Shown in pieces: positions 35,562 to 45,584 of a stretch of DNA of 64,000 bases. Under the pieces are notes generated by a model. The model saw nothing but the letters and a program-made list of their open reading frames with translations. It did not search any database and had not been told where the DNA came from. Position 1 is the stretch's first letter, and every line of letters begins with the position of its first letter. The translations under genes were made by a program, and so were the position numbers. Source of the stretch: an uncultured Methanomicrobiales archaeon (lineage in GTDB: Archaea > Halobacteriota > Methanomicrobia > Methanomicrobiales > Methanospirillaceae); assembly GCA_903832665.1 (NCBI GenBank), contig CAILCG010000014.1, positions 186,001-250,000 on the forward strand, written 5' to 3'.

Positions 35562-36299
35562 TTAGCGGATCAGGTAAGTGATGGATACCTGTGCACTGAC
35601 TGTGATATCCCCGGGCTGAATCGGGGTGGGTGCTGCCGACTTCAGCATAGCGTTTCCTGCCATATAATTATCATACAGGACTGGGGAATATCCGCCGCTG
35701 ATATCGGCACTCTGCACTCCCGTGACGGCAGTACCCATCGCACCAGCGACCGTGTCGGCATCTGCACGTGCATGTGCAACTGCTTCTTTCAAGGCTTCGG
35801 TACGAAGTACCTGGAACTGCTCCTCCGACAGGAGGAATTGGATGGAATTTGCCTGGTTGATGCCGTTTGCAACTGCAACATCAATGACATCACCGGTCCG
35901 GTTCACATCGTGGAGAGTGACCGTCAGGGTGTTGGTGACCCGGTATGTGCGGACCTTCTGGTCAAGGATGGACTTGGTTGTGTCATCATATACCGGGTAA
36001 ATATTGTACCCGGTTGTCTTGAGTGCATCATGGGGAATGCCGATCGCGACCAGTGAATCGATGACCTTTGTCATCCTCTGGGCATTGTCCTGCTGGGAGA
36101 TCTTCACATCGGCATTTTCGGTCTCAACAGAGAACGTGACCTGGGCCCGGTCGGGTGTGCCGATTACGTTACCGGTACCGGAGGAGTGGATCACCTTATC
36201 GTTACTACCGGTGTCTGTGGATGCCGCTGCCGCAATCCCAACACATGCTATCGCCATGAAGACGAGAGCAATCATAAAGAGCGAACGTTTTTCGATCAT
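35562..36299 (-). CDS. SIMPL (DUF541) domain exported protein
   Basis: A signal peptide (RSLFMIALVFMAIACVGIAAAAS) precedes a SIMPL domain of about 200 residues with the family start HSSGTGNVIGTPDRAQVTFSVE, the D-N-A-Q-R-M-T-K helix and LTVTLHDVNRTGDVIDVAV. SIMPL proteins are periplasmic or cell-surface and often tied to stress resistance, with no settled reaction. 245 aa. It is oriented away from the aconitase-type operon. Confidence 0.9.
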   Translation of the reverse strand: MIEKRSLFMIALVFMAIACVGIAAAASTDTGSNDKVIHSSGTGNVIGTPDRAQVTFSVETENADVKISQQDNAQRMTKVIDSLVAIGIPHDALKTTGYNIYPVYDDTTKSILDQKVRTYRVTNTLTVTLHDVNRTGDVIDVAVANGINQANSIQFLLSEEQFQVLRTEALKEAVAHARADADTVAGAMGTAVTGVQSADISGGYSPVLYDNYMAGNAMLKSAAPTPIQPGDITVSAQVSITYLIR

Positions 36300-36453
36300 A
36301 GATTATCACATAACCTTGAAAAGAAAAGGGGTTAAAGATTACTTTGACTACGAAAAAACCCGCAGTTATAACCGGGAAAAATATTGGGAAAACCGTAATG
36401 AGTATATGTCTTGATTACCAGTTGGCAAAAAGACCACCGTCACCCCCAAACTA

Positions 36454-36462
36454 CAATATAAT
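36454..36462 (+). promoter_or_regulatory. TATA box for the aconitase-type operon
   Basis: CAATATAAT is centred 32 bases before the ATG at 36490, so the transcript probably has a very short leader of about six bases. Confidence 0.5.
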
Positions 36463-36489
36463 TGACGACAAATAGTAACCCGATTCAGC

Positions 36490-37740
36490 ATGGGAGCAAC
36501 TATCGTAGAGAAAATTTTTTCTCGAAAATGTGGCAGCGAGATACGAGCCGGTGAAGTTGTCATGGCGCCCATTGACGGCGCAATGATTCATGATATTACC
36601 GGACCACTTGCCATTCAGAAGTTCTACGAGATGGGTGGATCCAAAGTCTTTGACCCGGAACGCGTCATTATGCTCTTTGACCACCAGATCCCGGCAGATT
36701 CCATACCGGCAGCAGAGAACCATGTATACATGAGGAAATTTGCCTCCGAGCAGGGAATTTACAACTATGACATCAATGAGGGTGTCTGCCACCAGGTTGT
36801 GCTCGAGAAAGGGAGAGCAGCACCAGGGGAGATCGTGGTCGGCGCTGATTCCCATACCTGCATGTACGGAGCCACCGGAGCGTTTGCCACCGGAATCGGT
36901 TCTACAGACATGGGTTTTGTCCTCAAATTCGGTGCCCTCTATTTCAAAGTACCCGAGACAATCCGTGCGGAAGTATCAGGGAAGTTTCCCAAGCGGGTCG
37001 GGGCAAAGGACCTGATCCTTTCCATAGCAGCAGATATCGGGGCTGACGGAGCAACTTACCAGGCAATAGATTTTGCCGGAAAGACCATCTTAAAACTCGA
37101 TATGTCAGGCCGTATGACCCTGTGCAACATGGCCATAGAGATGGGCGGAAAGGCCGGGATCGTCGCACCAGACAAGATCACCTGGGAGTACATGAAGGGG
37201 CGGCGAAAGATGAAGTCGTTCGAACTCGCGAGCGATGATGATGCAAAATTTGTGACTAAACGCACCTACAACGTCTCTGACATGGAACCCCAGGTAGCTA
37301 TACCGCATAATGTGGACACGGGAGTGCCGGTCAGCAAAGTCGCCGGAACCCACGTAGACCAGGTGTTCATTGGCTCGTGCACGAATGGGCGGTTTGAGGA
37401 CCTGGAGGAAGCAGCAGAAGTATTGGGCAAGAAGAAGTTCAACCGGAAAGTCCGCGTCATCATCATCCCGGCATCCCGGGACGAGTACCTGAAGACCCTG
37501 AAGGCCGGTCTTATCGAGAAGTTTGTCAAGGCTGGAGCACTCGTGGAGGCACCCTGCTGCGGACCCTGTATGGGCGGGGCATTCGGGCTCCTGGCACCCG
37601 GTGAGGTGTCTTTGTCGACCTCGAACCGGAACTTCAAGGGACGGCAGGGAAGCACCGAGGGTAGGGTATACCTCTGCTCACCGGCAACAGCAGCGGCAAG
37701 CGCGATCACCGGTGTTATCACCGATCCACGGGAGGTCTGA
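36490..37740 (+). CDS. Homoaconitase / 3-isopropylmalate dehydratase large subunit
   Basis: It has the aconitase-fold large subunit signatures: [33 protein letters not shown], and the 4Fe-4S cysteines in FIGSCTNGR and CCGPCMGG. The enzyme is part of either leucine biosynthesis (isopropylmalate isomerase) or the homoaconitate steps of coenzyme B synthesis in methanogens; the two cannot be told apart from the large subunit. The small subunit starts two bases after its stop and an isocitrate/isopropylmalate dehydrogenase follows. Confidence 0.93.
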   Translation: MGATIVEKIFSRKCGSEIRAGEVVMAPIDGAMIHDITGPLAIQKFYEMGGSKVFDPERVIMLFDHQIPADSIPAAENHVYMRKFASEQGIYNYDINEGVCHQVVLEKGRAAPGEIVVGADSHTCMYGATGAFATGIGSTDMGFVLKFGALYFKVPETIRAEVSGKFPKRVGAKDLILSIAADIGADGATYQAIDFAGKTILKLDMSGRMTLCNMAIEMGGKAGIVAPDKITWEYMKGRRKMKSFELASDDDAKFVTKRTYNVSDMEPQVAIPHNVDTGVPVSKVAGTHVDQVFIGSCTNGRFEDLEEAAEVLGKKKFNRKVRVIIIPASRDEYLKTLKAGLIEKFVKAGALVEAPCCGPCMGGAFGLLAPGEVSLSTSNRNFKGRQGSTEGRVYLCSPATAAASAITGVITDPREV

Positions 37741-37742
37741 TT

Positions 37743-38240
37743 ATGCGAGTCTGGAAATTCGGGGATGATATCGATACGGATGCCATCATTCCTGGGAGAT
37801 TCCTGACGATTTACGATCCCAAGGAGCTTTCAAAGCATGCCTTTGAAGGTACCCGGGACGAGTATGCAAAGAAAGTCAAAGCGGGAGACATTGTCGTAGG
37901 GGGTCGGAATTTCGGTTGTGGTTCTTCCCGCGAACATGCCCCCCTTGCCCTCATTGGCGGAGGAGTCAACGTAGTAGTTGCGCAATCGTTTGCCCGGATC
38001 TTTTTCCGCAATTCAGTGAATGTCGGGGTGCTCCCCGTTGTCTGCAAGGAAGCAGACAAGATACAGGATGGAGCAAAGATCACTCTCAATCTCAAAAAAG
38101 GCTTCATCGAAGCAGATGGCAAACAGTTTAAGACCGAGCAAGTGCCGGGGTTCATGCAGGGCATCATTGATGCCGGCGGGCTCGTTGAGTATGCAAAGAA
38201 GCTAAAGGAGGTCCCGGCATGTACAAAATCGCAAGCATAG
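37743..38240 (+). CDS. Homoaconitase / 3-isopropylmalate dehydratase small subunit
   Basis: The LeuD-type swivelling domain is complete: [37 protein letters not shown] and [17 protein letters not shown]. The loop right after IIPG (here RFLTIY) is where substrate choice is set in this family; this version is neither of the short forms I remember for isopropylmalate or homoaconitate enzymes, so specificity stays open. 165 aa. The next gene starts 22 bases before its stop. Confidence 0.93.
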   Translation: MRVWKFGDDIDTDAIIPGRFLTIYDPKELSKHAFEGTRDEYAKKVKAGDIVVGGRNFGCGSSREHAPLALIGGGVNVVVAQSFARIFFRNSVNVGVLPVVCKEADKIQDGAKITLNLKKGFIEADGKQFKTEQVPGFMQGIIDAGGLVEYAKKLKEVPACTKSQA

Positions 38241-39337
38241 GCGGAGACGGAATCGGCCCGGAGATCGTGGCCGAAGGAAAGAAAGTATTAGAGGCCGCAG
38301 GTGAACGATTCAACTTCGATATCCAGTGGACGGATTTCGACATCGGGGCTGACCGGTACATCAATTCACGAAAACTCGTCACCGAGGAGGAACTTGAGGA
38401 ACTTTCGAAGTTCAAGGCGATCTATTTCGGTGCGATTGGCGACGAACGGGTCCAGCCGGGGATCCTTGAAAAAGGCATCCTGCTGGCCCTCCGCTTCCAT
38501 TTCGAGATGTACGTCAACCTTCGGCCGATCAAGCTCCTCGATGGTGTCGAGACCCCGCTGGCGAACAAAACTCCAGCGGATATCGACTTTGTCGTAGTCC
38601 GGGAGAACACCGAAGATTTCTATGTGGGAATCGGTTCCCGGTTCAAGAAACACGAGAAGAAGGAACTCAATGTCATTCGCGACATGTACAGTGTGAAGTT
38701 CGGGCTTGATGTAGAGAGCGATGCGGAGGAGATCGCGTACCAGATCGGTGTTGTCACCCGAGAGGGTTCACGCAGGGTCCAGACCTATGCCTTTGACCTG
38801 GCCATGCTGCGGGAGAAGAAACTCACATCGGTCGACAAAGCGAATGTCCTATCAGATGTATATGGTCTCTGGCGCGATGTCTTTACCGAGACGGCAAAGA
38901 AATATCCCGAAGTCAAGACAGAGTTCAACTTCGTCGATGCCGTCACCATGTGGTTTGTCAAGAATCCCGAGTGGTTCGATGTTGTGGTCACACCCAACAT
39001 GTTCGGCGATATCATCACCGATCTCGGGGCCATGATCCAGGGAGGGCTGGGCCTGGCCCCCGGTGGCAACATCAATCCGAAAGGTACATCGATGTTCGAG
39101 CCGATCCATGGTTCGGCCCCGAAGTACAAGGGCATGGGCGTTGCAAACCCAATCGCCACCATATGGGCAGGATCATTGTTGCTCGATCATATCGGAGAGC
39201 ACAAAGCGGCAGCAGCTATCGTCACTGCTATCGAGCAGAGCATCAAAGACGGCGTTGTCACCAAGGACATGGGCGGTTCAGCACGGACAACAAAGGCAGG
39301 ATCGTATATCGCCGACTGCGTGCGTAAGGGGCACTGA
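38219..39337 (+). CDS. Isopropylmalate/isohomocitrate-type dehydrogenase
   Basis: A member of the isocitrate/isopropylmalate dehydrogenase family: [17 protein letters not shown] at the start, [16 protein letters not shown] for substrate contact, and [27 protein letters not shown] with [13 protein letters not shown] for metal and NAD binding. It oxidises and decarboxylates 3-isopropylmalate or an isohomocitrate homologue (AksF in coenzyme B synthesis). It overlaps the small subunit gene by 22 bases and is followed by a hairpin with T8. 372 aa, slightly longer than usual LeuB. Confidence 0.93.
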   Translation: MYKIASIGGDGIGPEIVAEGKKVLEAAGERFNFDIQWTDFDIGADRYINSRKLVTEEELEELSKFKAIYFGAIGDERVQPGILEKGILLALRFHFEMYVNLRPIKLLDGVETPLANKTPADIDFVVVRENTEDFYVGIGSRFKKHEKKELNVIRDMYSVKFGLDVESDAEEIAYQIGVVTREGSRRVQTYAFDLAMLREKKLTSVDKANVLSDVYGLWRDVFTETAKKYPEVKTEFNFVDAVTMWFVKNPEWFDVVVTPNMFGDIITDLGAMIQGGLGLAPGGNINPKGTSMFEPIHGSAPKYKGMGVANPIATIWAGSLLLDHIGEHKAAAAIVTAIEQSIKDGVVTKDMGGSARTTKAGSYIADCVRKGH

Positions 39338-39368
39338 TCTGTCCGGTACGGATCACTATCTTTTTTTT
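39335..39368 (+). terminator. Hairpin plus T8 terminator of the aconitase-type operon
   Basis: A short hairpin (TCCG, loop GTA, CGGA, with flanking TGA/TCA) begins just after the stop codon and is followed by eight T at 39361-39368. Confidence 0.6.
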
Positions 39369-39600
39369 ACAACAGAATCGCGGGAAATTATGTCTCCTTT
39401 CACCCTCAATCTCCAGAAATATCGCTCCACCGCGTAATCGAACGGCGAAAGTGTCACATAAAATACCGAACAACATAAGGATCCTGTCAATACGACAAGA
39501 AAACATATAGGATGAGAAGGTGGGCCAATAGGATTCACAAAAACTCATCGGATAAATGCGGGTATCCAGGGTTGACCCGGTCAGACAGTTATAGTTGTGA

Positions 39601-40362
39601 ATGATCGAAAGAAACAATCGAATTGCACCTCAAACAAAGGGGGTCAGGATTTCTCATAACAATATGGCGGATTTTTGCAAAGAAGAAAATTTCCGGGGCA
39701 GTAGACACGAGGGGATTATCGAAAATCTGGTAAACCGGATCCATACCCGTAATCAACAACCGCTCTGTATCGGGATTGATCTCACCGGTTCTGAAAAAAA
39801 ACCTTCAGGAATCTGTGTCCTGCGCGACAGGGATGCGTACCTCTCGCTGATCGCATCCGATGAGAGTATCATTGAGCTTGTTCAACAAAATGGGGGCGCA
39901 CTTGTCTCGATCGATTCCTCACTGGGCCTGCCAGCAGGCAGGTGCTGCGTTCTAGACACCTGCGATTGCCGGAAATACGGGATCATGCGGGAGTGTGAAC
40001 GGATCCTTCGCAAGAGGGGAATCAGGGTCTATCCAACCCTGATCAAAAGTATGCAGAATCTTACGTTGAGGGGGATGAGGCTGGCCGGTGTTTTCCGGGA
40101 TGCGGGATACACGGTGATTGAGAGTTACCCCGGAGGTGCGCAGGATATCCTGCAGTTCCCGAGAAAGAAGATCAATCTCCGGCAACTTGAGACAGATCTG
40201 ATTGCAATGGGAATTATTCCTCATTCAGACAGGGAGCCGGTCACCCATGACCAGCTCGATGCCCTCACCTCAGCCCTTGTCGGATATTTTTATCTCGCTG
40301 GCATGTACGAATCAATAGGGAATGAAGCAGAAGGATACCTGATACTGCCGGAACTGAAATAA
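39601..40362 (+). CDS. DUF429 family protein
   Basis: The core starts near residue 55 with CIGIDLTGSEKKPSGICVL, the RNase-H-like first strand and Asp of the DUF429 family, and continues with VSIDSSLGLP, RECERILRKRGIRVYPT and HDQLDALTSALVGYFY. The active site resembles nucleases of the RNase H fold, but function is unproven. The first 50 residues look non-conserved, so the start may be the ATG at 39664. 253 aa as drawn. Confidence 0.85.
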   Translation: MIERNNRIAPQTKGVRISHNNMADFCKEENFRGSRHEGIIENLVNRIHTRNQQPLCIGIDLTGSEKKPSGICVLRDRDAYLSLIASDESIIELVQQNGGALVSIDSSLGLPAGRCCVLDTCDCRKYGIMRECERILRKRGIRVYPTLIKSMQNLTLRGMRLAGVFRDAGYTVIESYPGGAQDILQFPRKKINLRQLETDLIAMGIIPHSDREPVTHDQLDALTSALVGYFYLAGMYESIGNEAEGYLILPELK

Positions 40363-40491
40363 CCGGTTGACAGGAAAGTGTCTTACTTCCTACCCGCCAG
40401 GGTCATGAATCAAGATCCTGTAAACCATTCTTCTTTTTATTACGGAGTGAAAACCTGTATATGGGCAGACTGCAATGAATGCTAGAAAACC

Positions 40492-40860
40492 ATGATTCAA
40501 TACCAACGATGTTGCACGGCGCTCAGTTTTCTTGCGCTGATAATGATCGTACTAACCTGCGGATGCACGTCATCCGGGAGTGATACCGGGAGCAGTTCAG
40601 GTACCACTGACGATGGAGGATTCCATTCATCGTTTGCCGAACTCAAGGGCACCTATGTCAATGTCGACAACCCGGCCTCGTCAATCATTCTGAACTCCTA
40701 TGGGGGCGCTCATATAGAAACAGGTACATTGGGAATTGACACGTCCATCTATATGGAAATGGACAAATTATATCTCGCTGACGGAACACTTATTGGCGAT
40801 TACCCTATCAAAGACGGGACGTTGACCTATCAGGGTATGACCTTCAAACGAAAACCTTAA
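40492..40860 (+). CDS. Small lipoprotein of unknown function
   Basis: The N-terminal signal ends in LTCGC, a lipobox, followed by a Ser/Gly/Thr-rich linker (CTSSGSDTGSSSGTT). The last 75 residues form a small beta domain with repeated G-T-Y/G-G-A/D-G-T units (LKGTYVNVD, DGTLIGDYPIKDGTLTYQG), which looks like a beta-roll. It would be anchored to the outer face of the membrane. TATA-like GTATATGG lies about 35 bases upstream. Confidence 0.75.
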   Translation: MIQYQRCCTALSFLALIMIVLTCGCTSSGSDTGSSSGTTDDGGFHSSFAELKGTYVNVDNPASSIILNSYGGAHIETGTLGIDTSIYMEMDKLYLADGTLIGDYPIKDGTLTYQGMTFKRKP

Positions 40861-41027
40861 AACCCGACTCTTTTTTGACACTTTTCTTTAAACCTGAAAA
40901 ACTCCAGATATCGGTCAAAAAGCATAAGCCCGCCTGGGTTTTTTGCAGGTAAAACAATAGTTATGGTTTTCTTAAGCGTTCGGATGCACGAAAATGTATT
41001 TCGTGTCAGAAGAGGGAGACACACACA

Positions 41028-41471
41028 ATGCAGAAATTTTGTCCCCGGTGTGGATCATCGGTTCAGGAAACTATGAAGTTCTGCAAAAACTGCGGCGCTG
41101 CTCTGAATAATGAGGAATATCCTGAAGCAATTTCCGATGAAGATAAAACCGTGGCGTTAAAAAAAGCCGGCAGAAAAAAACACTACCTCTTTGTTGCAAC
41201 AATAGTGGCAATTCTTCTTATCGCAGCTCTTGGATACCTATTTTCACAAAATTCCCTGTCCATCAAGTCCGATCCCATGGGTGCGGGTGTATATCTCAAT
41301 TCGGAATTCCGTGGAGTGACGCCGACGGTAATTTACAACCTGCTCCCGGGCGAGTATCAACTGGAACTCCGTCATGACGGTTATCCCCCTGGAAAAAGAA
41401 TATTACTTCCCATCTCGGTAAGGCAGAGACCATCGATGCTGACTTATCTGATAACCTTATTCCGGAAGTAA
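41028..41471 (+). CDS. Zinc-ribbon membrane protein with PEGA domain (5' part of a frameshifted gene)
   Basis: The protein opens with a zinc ribbon (FCPRCGSS ... FCKNCGAA), then one membrane helix at about residues 53-73, and a PEGA domain (SLSIKSDPMGAGVYLNSEFR, then LPGEYQLELRHDGYPPGKRI). After about residue 128 the text stops looking like PEGA: the other frame continues smoothly as GKAETIDADLSDNLIPEVKV into the transglutaminase-like reading frame. A good GGGAG precedes the ATG. I read this and the next entry as one gene split by a one-base change near 41415. Confidence 0.75.
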   Translation: MQKFCPRCGSSVQETMKFCKNCGAALNNEEYPEAISDEDKTVALKKAGRKKHYLFVATIVAILLIAALGYLFSQNSLSIKSDPMGAGVYLNSEFRGVTPTVIYNLLPGEYQLELRHDGYPPGKRILLPISVRQRPSMLTYLITLFRK

Positions 41472-42466
41472 AAGTTTCATGTTCATCCGATGAGAAGGGG
41501 TTGAGCACACCACTTTCGGCATTATGTATGTATAAGAAAGGAGAAGTGGTGACAATCTCGGGAACAGCAGTCAGACCCCATCCCAAAGAAAATTCCATAA
41601 TAATGGTCTCGATCTATGTACAGGAGGCAGTTTCACCTCTTAAAACCCAATCAGTTTCTATTAGCCCGGATAACACCTACAATCTTACCATCAATGTCAC
41701 CGCGTTACCCAGCGGGGACTACCGTCTAGTAGCGTCAATCCCTTCCGGCCAGAAATCTACCGTTGCATTTATCATAGAGAGTCAGGACGATACCAATCTC
41801 CGGATTTTGCGAAAGATAGTAGAAGATTATCACAAAATCCACACTTATAGCCTGATCGATTACTTCGTCTGCGCAGATATGGCGCAGGACGTCTGGAATA
41901 TCGTGGACACTCAAGGTATGCGGGCGTTGCTGGTTGCGGGAAATATCGACAACCCGGATGCAAGCTGGAAAGAATACAATCATGCCTGGGTGATAGTGGA
42001 AACCGCTCCACGACAATGGATTGCGCTGGAGACGACTGGGGGTTTTCTCGTTGAGAGGAAAACGAATCCCAATTACTATCGGGGGATCTTCTTTGAGAAC
42101 CCCCGGGGCTTAAAGACAAATATGGATTTAAGCCGGGACTATAACAGCGAGATCGATCGGTTTGTACCAATTGTCAGCCAGTACAACGAGAAAGTACGTG
42201 CATACAATACTCAACGGGATTTTTACCGGTCCCTCACCGATTCCTACAATAAAAAATATGTGGGGCAGAACCTTACGGTCACGGAATACCAGGAATCTCT
42301 AATGATTATAAGATCCATCGATTCCGAACATCTGAAACTGATTCAGGTAAAAGCTGAACTTGATCAAATGACAGTCACCTACAATAATGAAAAACTAGTC
42401 ATGGACAACATTACCGCCCGGATGAACGAGCTCGCGGCAAAAGGTGCGAATCTTATGAACTCCTGA
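41419..42466 (+). CDS. Transglutaminase-like / coiled-coil 3' part of the frameshifted PEGA gene
   Basis: Read in frame from about 41419 (GKAETIDADL) this part has a beta-sandwich section (GEVVTISGTAVRPHP, SVSISPDNTYNLTINV), then a transglutaminase-like core: VCADMAQDVWNIVD with the Cys, NHAWVIVE with the His and WIALETTGG, in the right order. The last 100 residues are a coiled coil (VKAELDQMTVTYNNEKL). A separate gene starting from the TTG at 41501 is possible but has no ribosome-binding site. A catalytic triad is plausible; the role, perhaps in surface protein cross-linking or cleavage, is unproven. Confidence 0.7.
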
Positions 42467-42784
42467 TTATTTCCCTCATTTGTTCAACCGCTTCGGAAGG
42501 CGGGGTTTTTGTCATGACCGATTCTTTACGGCCTTTGTCACCGACACATTTCGGGCTATACCGCTTGCGTATGTATCCTCATAGGTTGTTGAATTTGCAT
42601 AAAGGCAATGGATAATTGTGGTCCGCCAGACCTGGACCCTGTATTCCCGGTCGGAAATTTCCGGGGGAGGGTTCTCCCTCAGAGAAATCTCCCGCTGGGA
42701 GGATCCCTTCGCAAAGGAAGGATAGGGGTAGATCGGCCGAATCCATAATGATCCGGGGGGATCCTGCGATATCCCCGATCTGAA
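42467..42784. other. Interval of 318 bases with an open frame after the PAS gene stop
   Basis: On the minus strand the reading frame of the PAS gene stays open past its TAA stop, from 42784 down to a TGA at 42512, giving about 90 more codons (including QREISLREN and REYRVQVWRTT). No ATG, GTG or TTG start with a ribosome site is seen, so I do not call a gene. The rest is intergenic. Confidence 0.35.
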
Positions 42785-43726
42785 TTACTTCAGGTTTCGG
42801 GGAAGATCAGAAAACAGATCATCATCTTCCTCACATGACTTCCGGGAAAAAAGAGACTGAAAAAATCCAAGCGGCTTTTTTCTGAGGGCAGCTGAATAAA
42901 CCGGCTGCCCGGAAATACGCTTATTTGCAGGAGCCAGGTCAGGAATCAAAAACTCGGCTTCTGCAAGCCCTTCTTCAACCAATGCTTTTTCAGTAACATC
43001 GATAACAAAACCCGCTATGGAAACGATCTTTCCATTCTTAACCAGCGGGATCTCATTGACTTCAAGTTTTACGACCCTCCCATCATTCGAATGCATCTCA
43101 AGCCGGTAAGGAGGCTCACGCCTGCCAGATGCAATCGCCCTGATTGTCCGTTCAAGTCCCGGACCATTTATTGGATTATCTGTGAGATAATCTGTCCAGA
43201 AGCGTTTTCCATCCTTTGGATGACATCCGAGCAGTGCCCGCAACCGCGGGCTTACGAACATCGTGGAATGATCGGGAGTATGGGTGTAGTACATCTGGTT
43301 CCCGCTCTCGATAGCAAGCATCAGTTCCTCATCCTTCTTTTTTATCGCCCTCTGCTCGCTCTTGATCCGGGTGATATCCCGCCCTGCTGCAACAATAGAT
43401 ACGATGGTTTTGTTATCATCCAGCACAGACTTGGCCGACCAGCTGTAGCATCGCATTCCCCCGGACGTCTGGATCCATTGTTCCACCATGCAGGCAAATG
43501 GCGGACGAAAAAGCTTGGTCATCTGGGTGGCAATGACATCGGAATAACGCTCGCTGGTAACCGGCATGAACACACTGCCAGCCAATGCTTCCCGAGATTT
43601 TCCGACTGCCTGGCAGTACGCTGAGTTCACAAAGAGGAGGCGGCCCTCCAGGTTGAACTGAACAATCAGATCCTGCTGGCATTCCACGAGTTCCCGGTAC
43701 ACAGTTTCAGCGGTCTCCGTCATCAT
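42785..43726 (-). CDS. Protein with two PAS domains and no output domain
   Basis: The first PAS domain spans about residues 10-125 (QDLIVQFNLEGRLLFVNSAY, GRDITRIKSEQ), the second about 135-255 (MYYTHTPDHSTMFVSPRLRALLGCHP, GFVIDVTEKALVEEG). PAS domains sense small ligands, redox or light. No histidine kinase, GGDEF or other output follows; the protein ends in a charged, disordered tail (CEEDDDLFSDLPRNLK). It may act by protein contact. An open frame continues after its stop codon. Confidence 0.85.
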   Translation of the reverse strand: MMTETAETVYRELVECQQDLIVQFNLEGRLLFVNSAYCQAVGKSREALAGSVFMPVTSERYSDVIATQMTKLFRPPFACMVEQWIQTSGGMRCYSWSAKSVLDDNKTIVSIVAAGRDITRIKSEQRAIKKKDEELMLAIESGNQMYYTHTPDHSTMFVSPRLRALLGCHPKDGKRFWTDYLTDNPINGPGLERTIRAIASGRREPPYRLEMHSNDGRVVKLEVNEIPLVKNGKIVSIAGFVIDVTEKALVEEGLAEAEFLIPDLAPANKRISGQPVYSAALRKKPLGFFQSLFSRKSCEEDDDLFSDLPRNLK

Positions 43727-43903
43727 TGTTCCCCATGCAGATTCACGTTGGAATTACCGGATAAAAGAGGAGTGTTCTTCTCCACCCAAGATCATCGGTT
43801 GCAGAACTATTAATGTTGCACGATTCCCTCAAAAAAATACGCTGATGGATGGATATCCGGGGTATGCAATCACGGAAAATCTCACCTAATCTGCAAAGCC
43901 GCC

Positions 43904-44314
43904 TTATACCGCTGCACTGATCTGTTGCTGGCCATATGAGCTCCGGCGGGCACTGATGGAAGCCGGAGATGGAATCCTTACGATAGTTGCCAGACGCTCT
44001 TTTCCGTACATTACCCCACGAAGTGAATTTAACGAGACCGTAAAATTACCGGCCTCAAACAATTCGATGTTCAGGGCTTTTCCCGAAACCGAGACCTGCG
44101 CCAGTCCCTTCACCGCTCCGAGGTAGTACTGCCACTGGTGGGTAAGTTCCTCCAGTTGTACGAAAACATGACCGGATACTGCCTTTGAGAGATCAGAACG
44201 CCGTATTGCATACCGGGTCCCAAGAATGTGGACTTCGATCACTGCGTGAACATTCCCTTCATTGTCAATTGCACTGTACCCGGTTCGCTGGAGATATCCT
44301 GCTTTTTCCATCAT
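43904..44314 (-). CDS. Hypothetical protein, 136 aa
   Basis: The protein is mostly beta-strand (VHAVIEVHILGTRYAIRRSD, ALNIELFEAGNFTVSL) with no Cys and no membrane helix. It ends in a Ser/Arg/Gln-rich tail (ISARRSSYGQQQISAAV). I do not recognise the family. It is transcribed in the same direction as the PAS gene but 177 bases upstream of it, so linkage is uncertain. Confidence 0.55.
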   Translation of the reverse strand: MMEKAGYLQRTGYSAIDNEGNVHAVIEVHILGTRYAIRRSDLSKAVSGHVFVQLEELTHQWQYYLGAVKGLAQVSVSGKALNIELFEAGNFTVSLNSLRGVMYGKERLATIVRIPSPASISARRSSYGQQQISAAV

Positions 44315-44456
44315 ACCCGACCACCTTTCTGTCGTAGTATGGCGTTGCAGTGCCGGCTATATAACCTGGGACCGTGCGCAGGGTGAAAGTGAAAAGTCCG
44401 ATCAGTTTCGGGAAGCGAAAAACTTGAAATGACAGAAAAAAGTGCCGGAGCAAAAC

Positions 44457-45584
44457 TTACAAACAGGATTTCTTGTCCATACAGGTATTAAGTACCTGTT
44501 CAACGAGAATAAGTGTACCGTTTATCCCGGCAAAGGGGGCGGGTGCAAGACGGACGGAACCCCTTAGCGGGGGGGTAATACCGGTAAAAGCCCCAGTCTT
44601 ACAGACCGAACGCTCAAAAGACGATCCCAGAACCAAATCGGGATTGTATCTCCCAATAAGATTACGTACACCGTCAAGTCCGGTTACAAGTTCAACAGGG
44701 TACTTTGATTCGCCGGGAGTATTTCGAGAACCAATACACCGGATATCAGCATCCAGGTAGCGTTCGAGCGTCGTTGCTGCATGCCGGGCATAGGAAAAGC
44801 CGGCAAAGATCGCAACAGACGGGGGATCAAACCGGAGCAGGTACTTGTCACACGCCTTAACCAGCCGCTCTTCCTGCCGTTCGAGCTCCAGAAAGACCCG
44901 GTCCACGTCTCCTTCGGCAAACACTTCACTCAGTCTTTCGAAGGTTGATTTTATTGCCGGGAAACCAAGTGTCCCACCACAATACTCTCCAATACCACTC
45001 CCAAAATCCTCGTTGGTGCCGATCGTATACGGTGCAGCGTGCTGCACCTTTTCGAGCCTGTCGTGAGAAAAGATTGTCCCTGCGGGAATACCGGCGATAC
45101 GCAGCAATCGCAGGATCTCCTGCACATTGCCTGCGTAGAAGGGATCGAACAGGCAGACACCATCGATATTCACACCCCTTACCTCCGGGTCAACCTTGGG
45201 TGCGAGTATTGACAGCGCATTCTTGTATCCCGCTTCGACATCCCCGGAAAAACCCGGACTGTCAACAAGGATCACATCATGCTTTTCGAGCATCGACTGG
45301 ATATCTTCGCCAAGAATTGCCGGAACGCACGTTGTAATGACCGCAATGCGCCCTCCCCGGCCGGATAACCCGCCGATCACTTCGTTGAGCCGATCTTCAG
45401 AACCGAAGATGATCTCATGTTCGAGAATAAAGGTGCCGTGAAGGGGAGCGTGGAGGAGCGTGGTGGGATAATAGTAACAGCCGCTCGATCCGTGGATCAC
45501 GACTGTCATTCCCTCAAACCCTGCCAGGCAGGCTGCCGCCCCGGTCATCGCACAGGGCCAGAGAGGATTGGTACATTCAGGCAT
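44457..45584 (-). CDS. Nitrogenase component 1-like protein, K-position (NifK/BchB/CfbD-type)
   Basis: Starting from the ATG at 45584 the protein has Cys11, Cys36 and Cys86 in the contexts WPCAMTGAAACL, HGSSGCYYYP and TTCVPAILGEDI. The order and the 25-residue gap between the first two match the P-cluster or 4Fe-4S cluster ligands of NifD/NifK-fold proteins. At 375 aa it is shorter than NifD or NifK. The start overlaps the end of the D-type gene by eight bases, so the proteins are probably made in balance. The substrate is unknown; the family includes nitrogenase, protochlorophyllide reductases and the F430-forming CfbD. Confidence 0.82.
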   Translation of the reverse strand: MPECTNPLWPCAMTGAAACLAGFEGMTVVIHGSSGCYYYPTTLLHAPLHGTFILEHEIIFGSEDRLNEVIGGLSGRGGRIAVITTCVPAILGEDIQSMLEKHDVILVDSPGFSGDVEAGYKNALSILAPKVDPEVRGVNIDGVCLFDPFYAGNVQEILRLLRIAGIPAGTIFSHDRLEKVQHAAPYTIGTNEDFGSGIGEYCGGTLGFPAIKSTFERLSEVFAEGDVDRVFLELERQEERLVKACDKYLLRFDPPSVAIFAGFSYARHAATTLERYLDADIRCIGSRNTPGESKYPVELVTGLDGVRNLIGRYNPDLVLGSSFERSVCKTGAFTGITPPLRGSVRLAPAPFAGINGTLILVEQVLNTCMDKKSCL

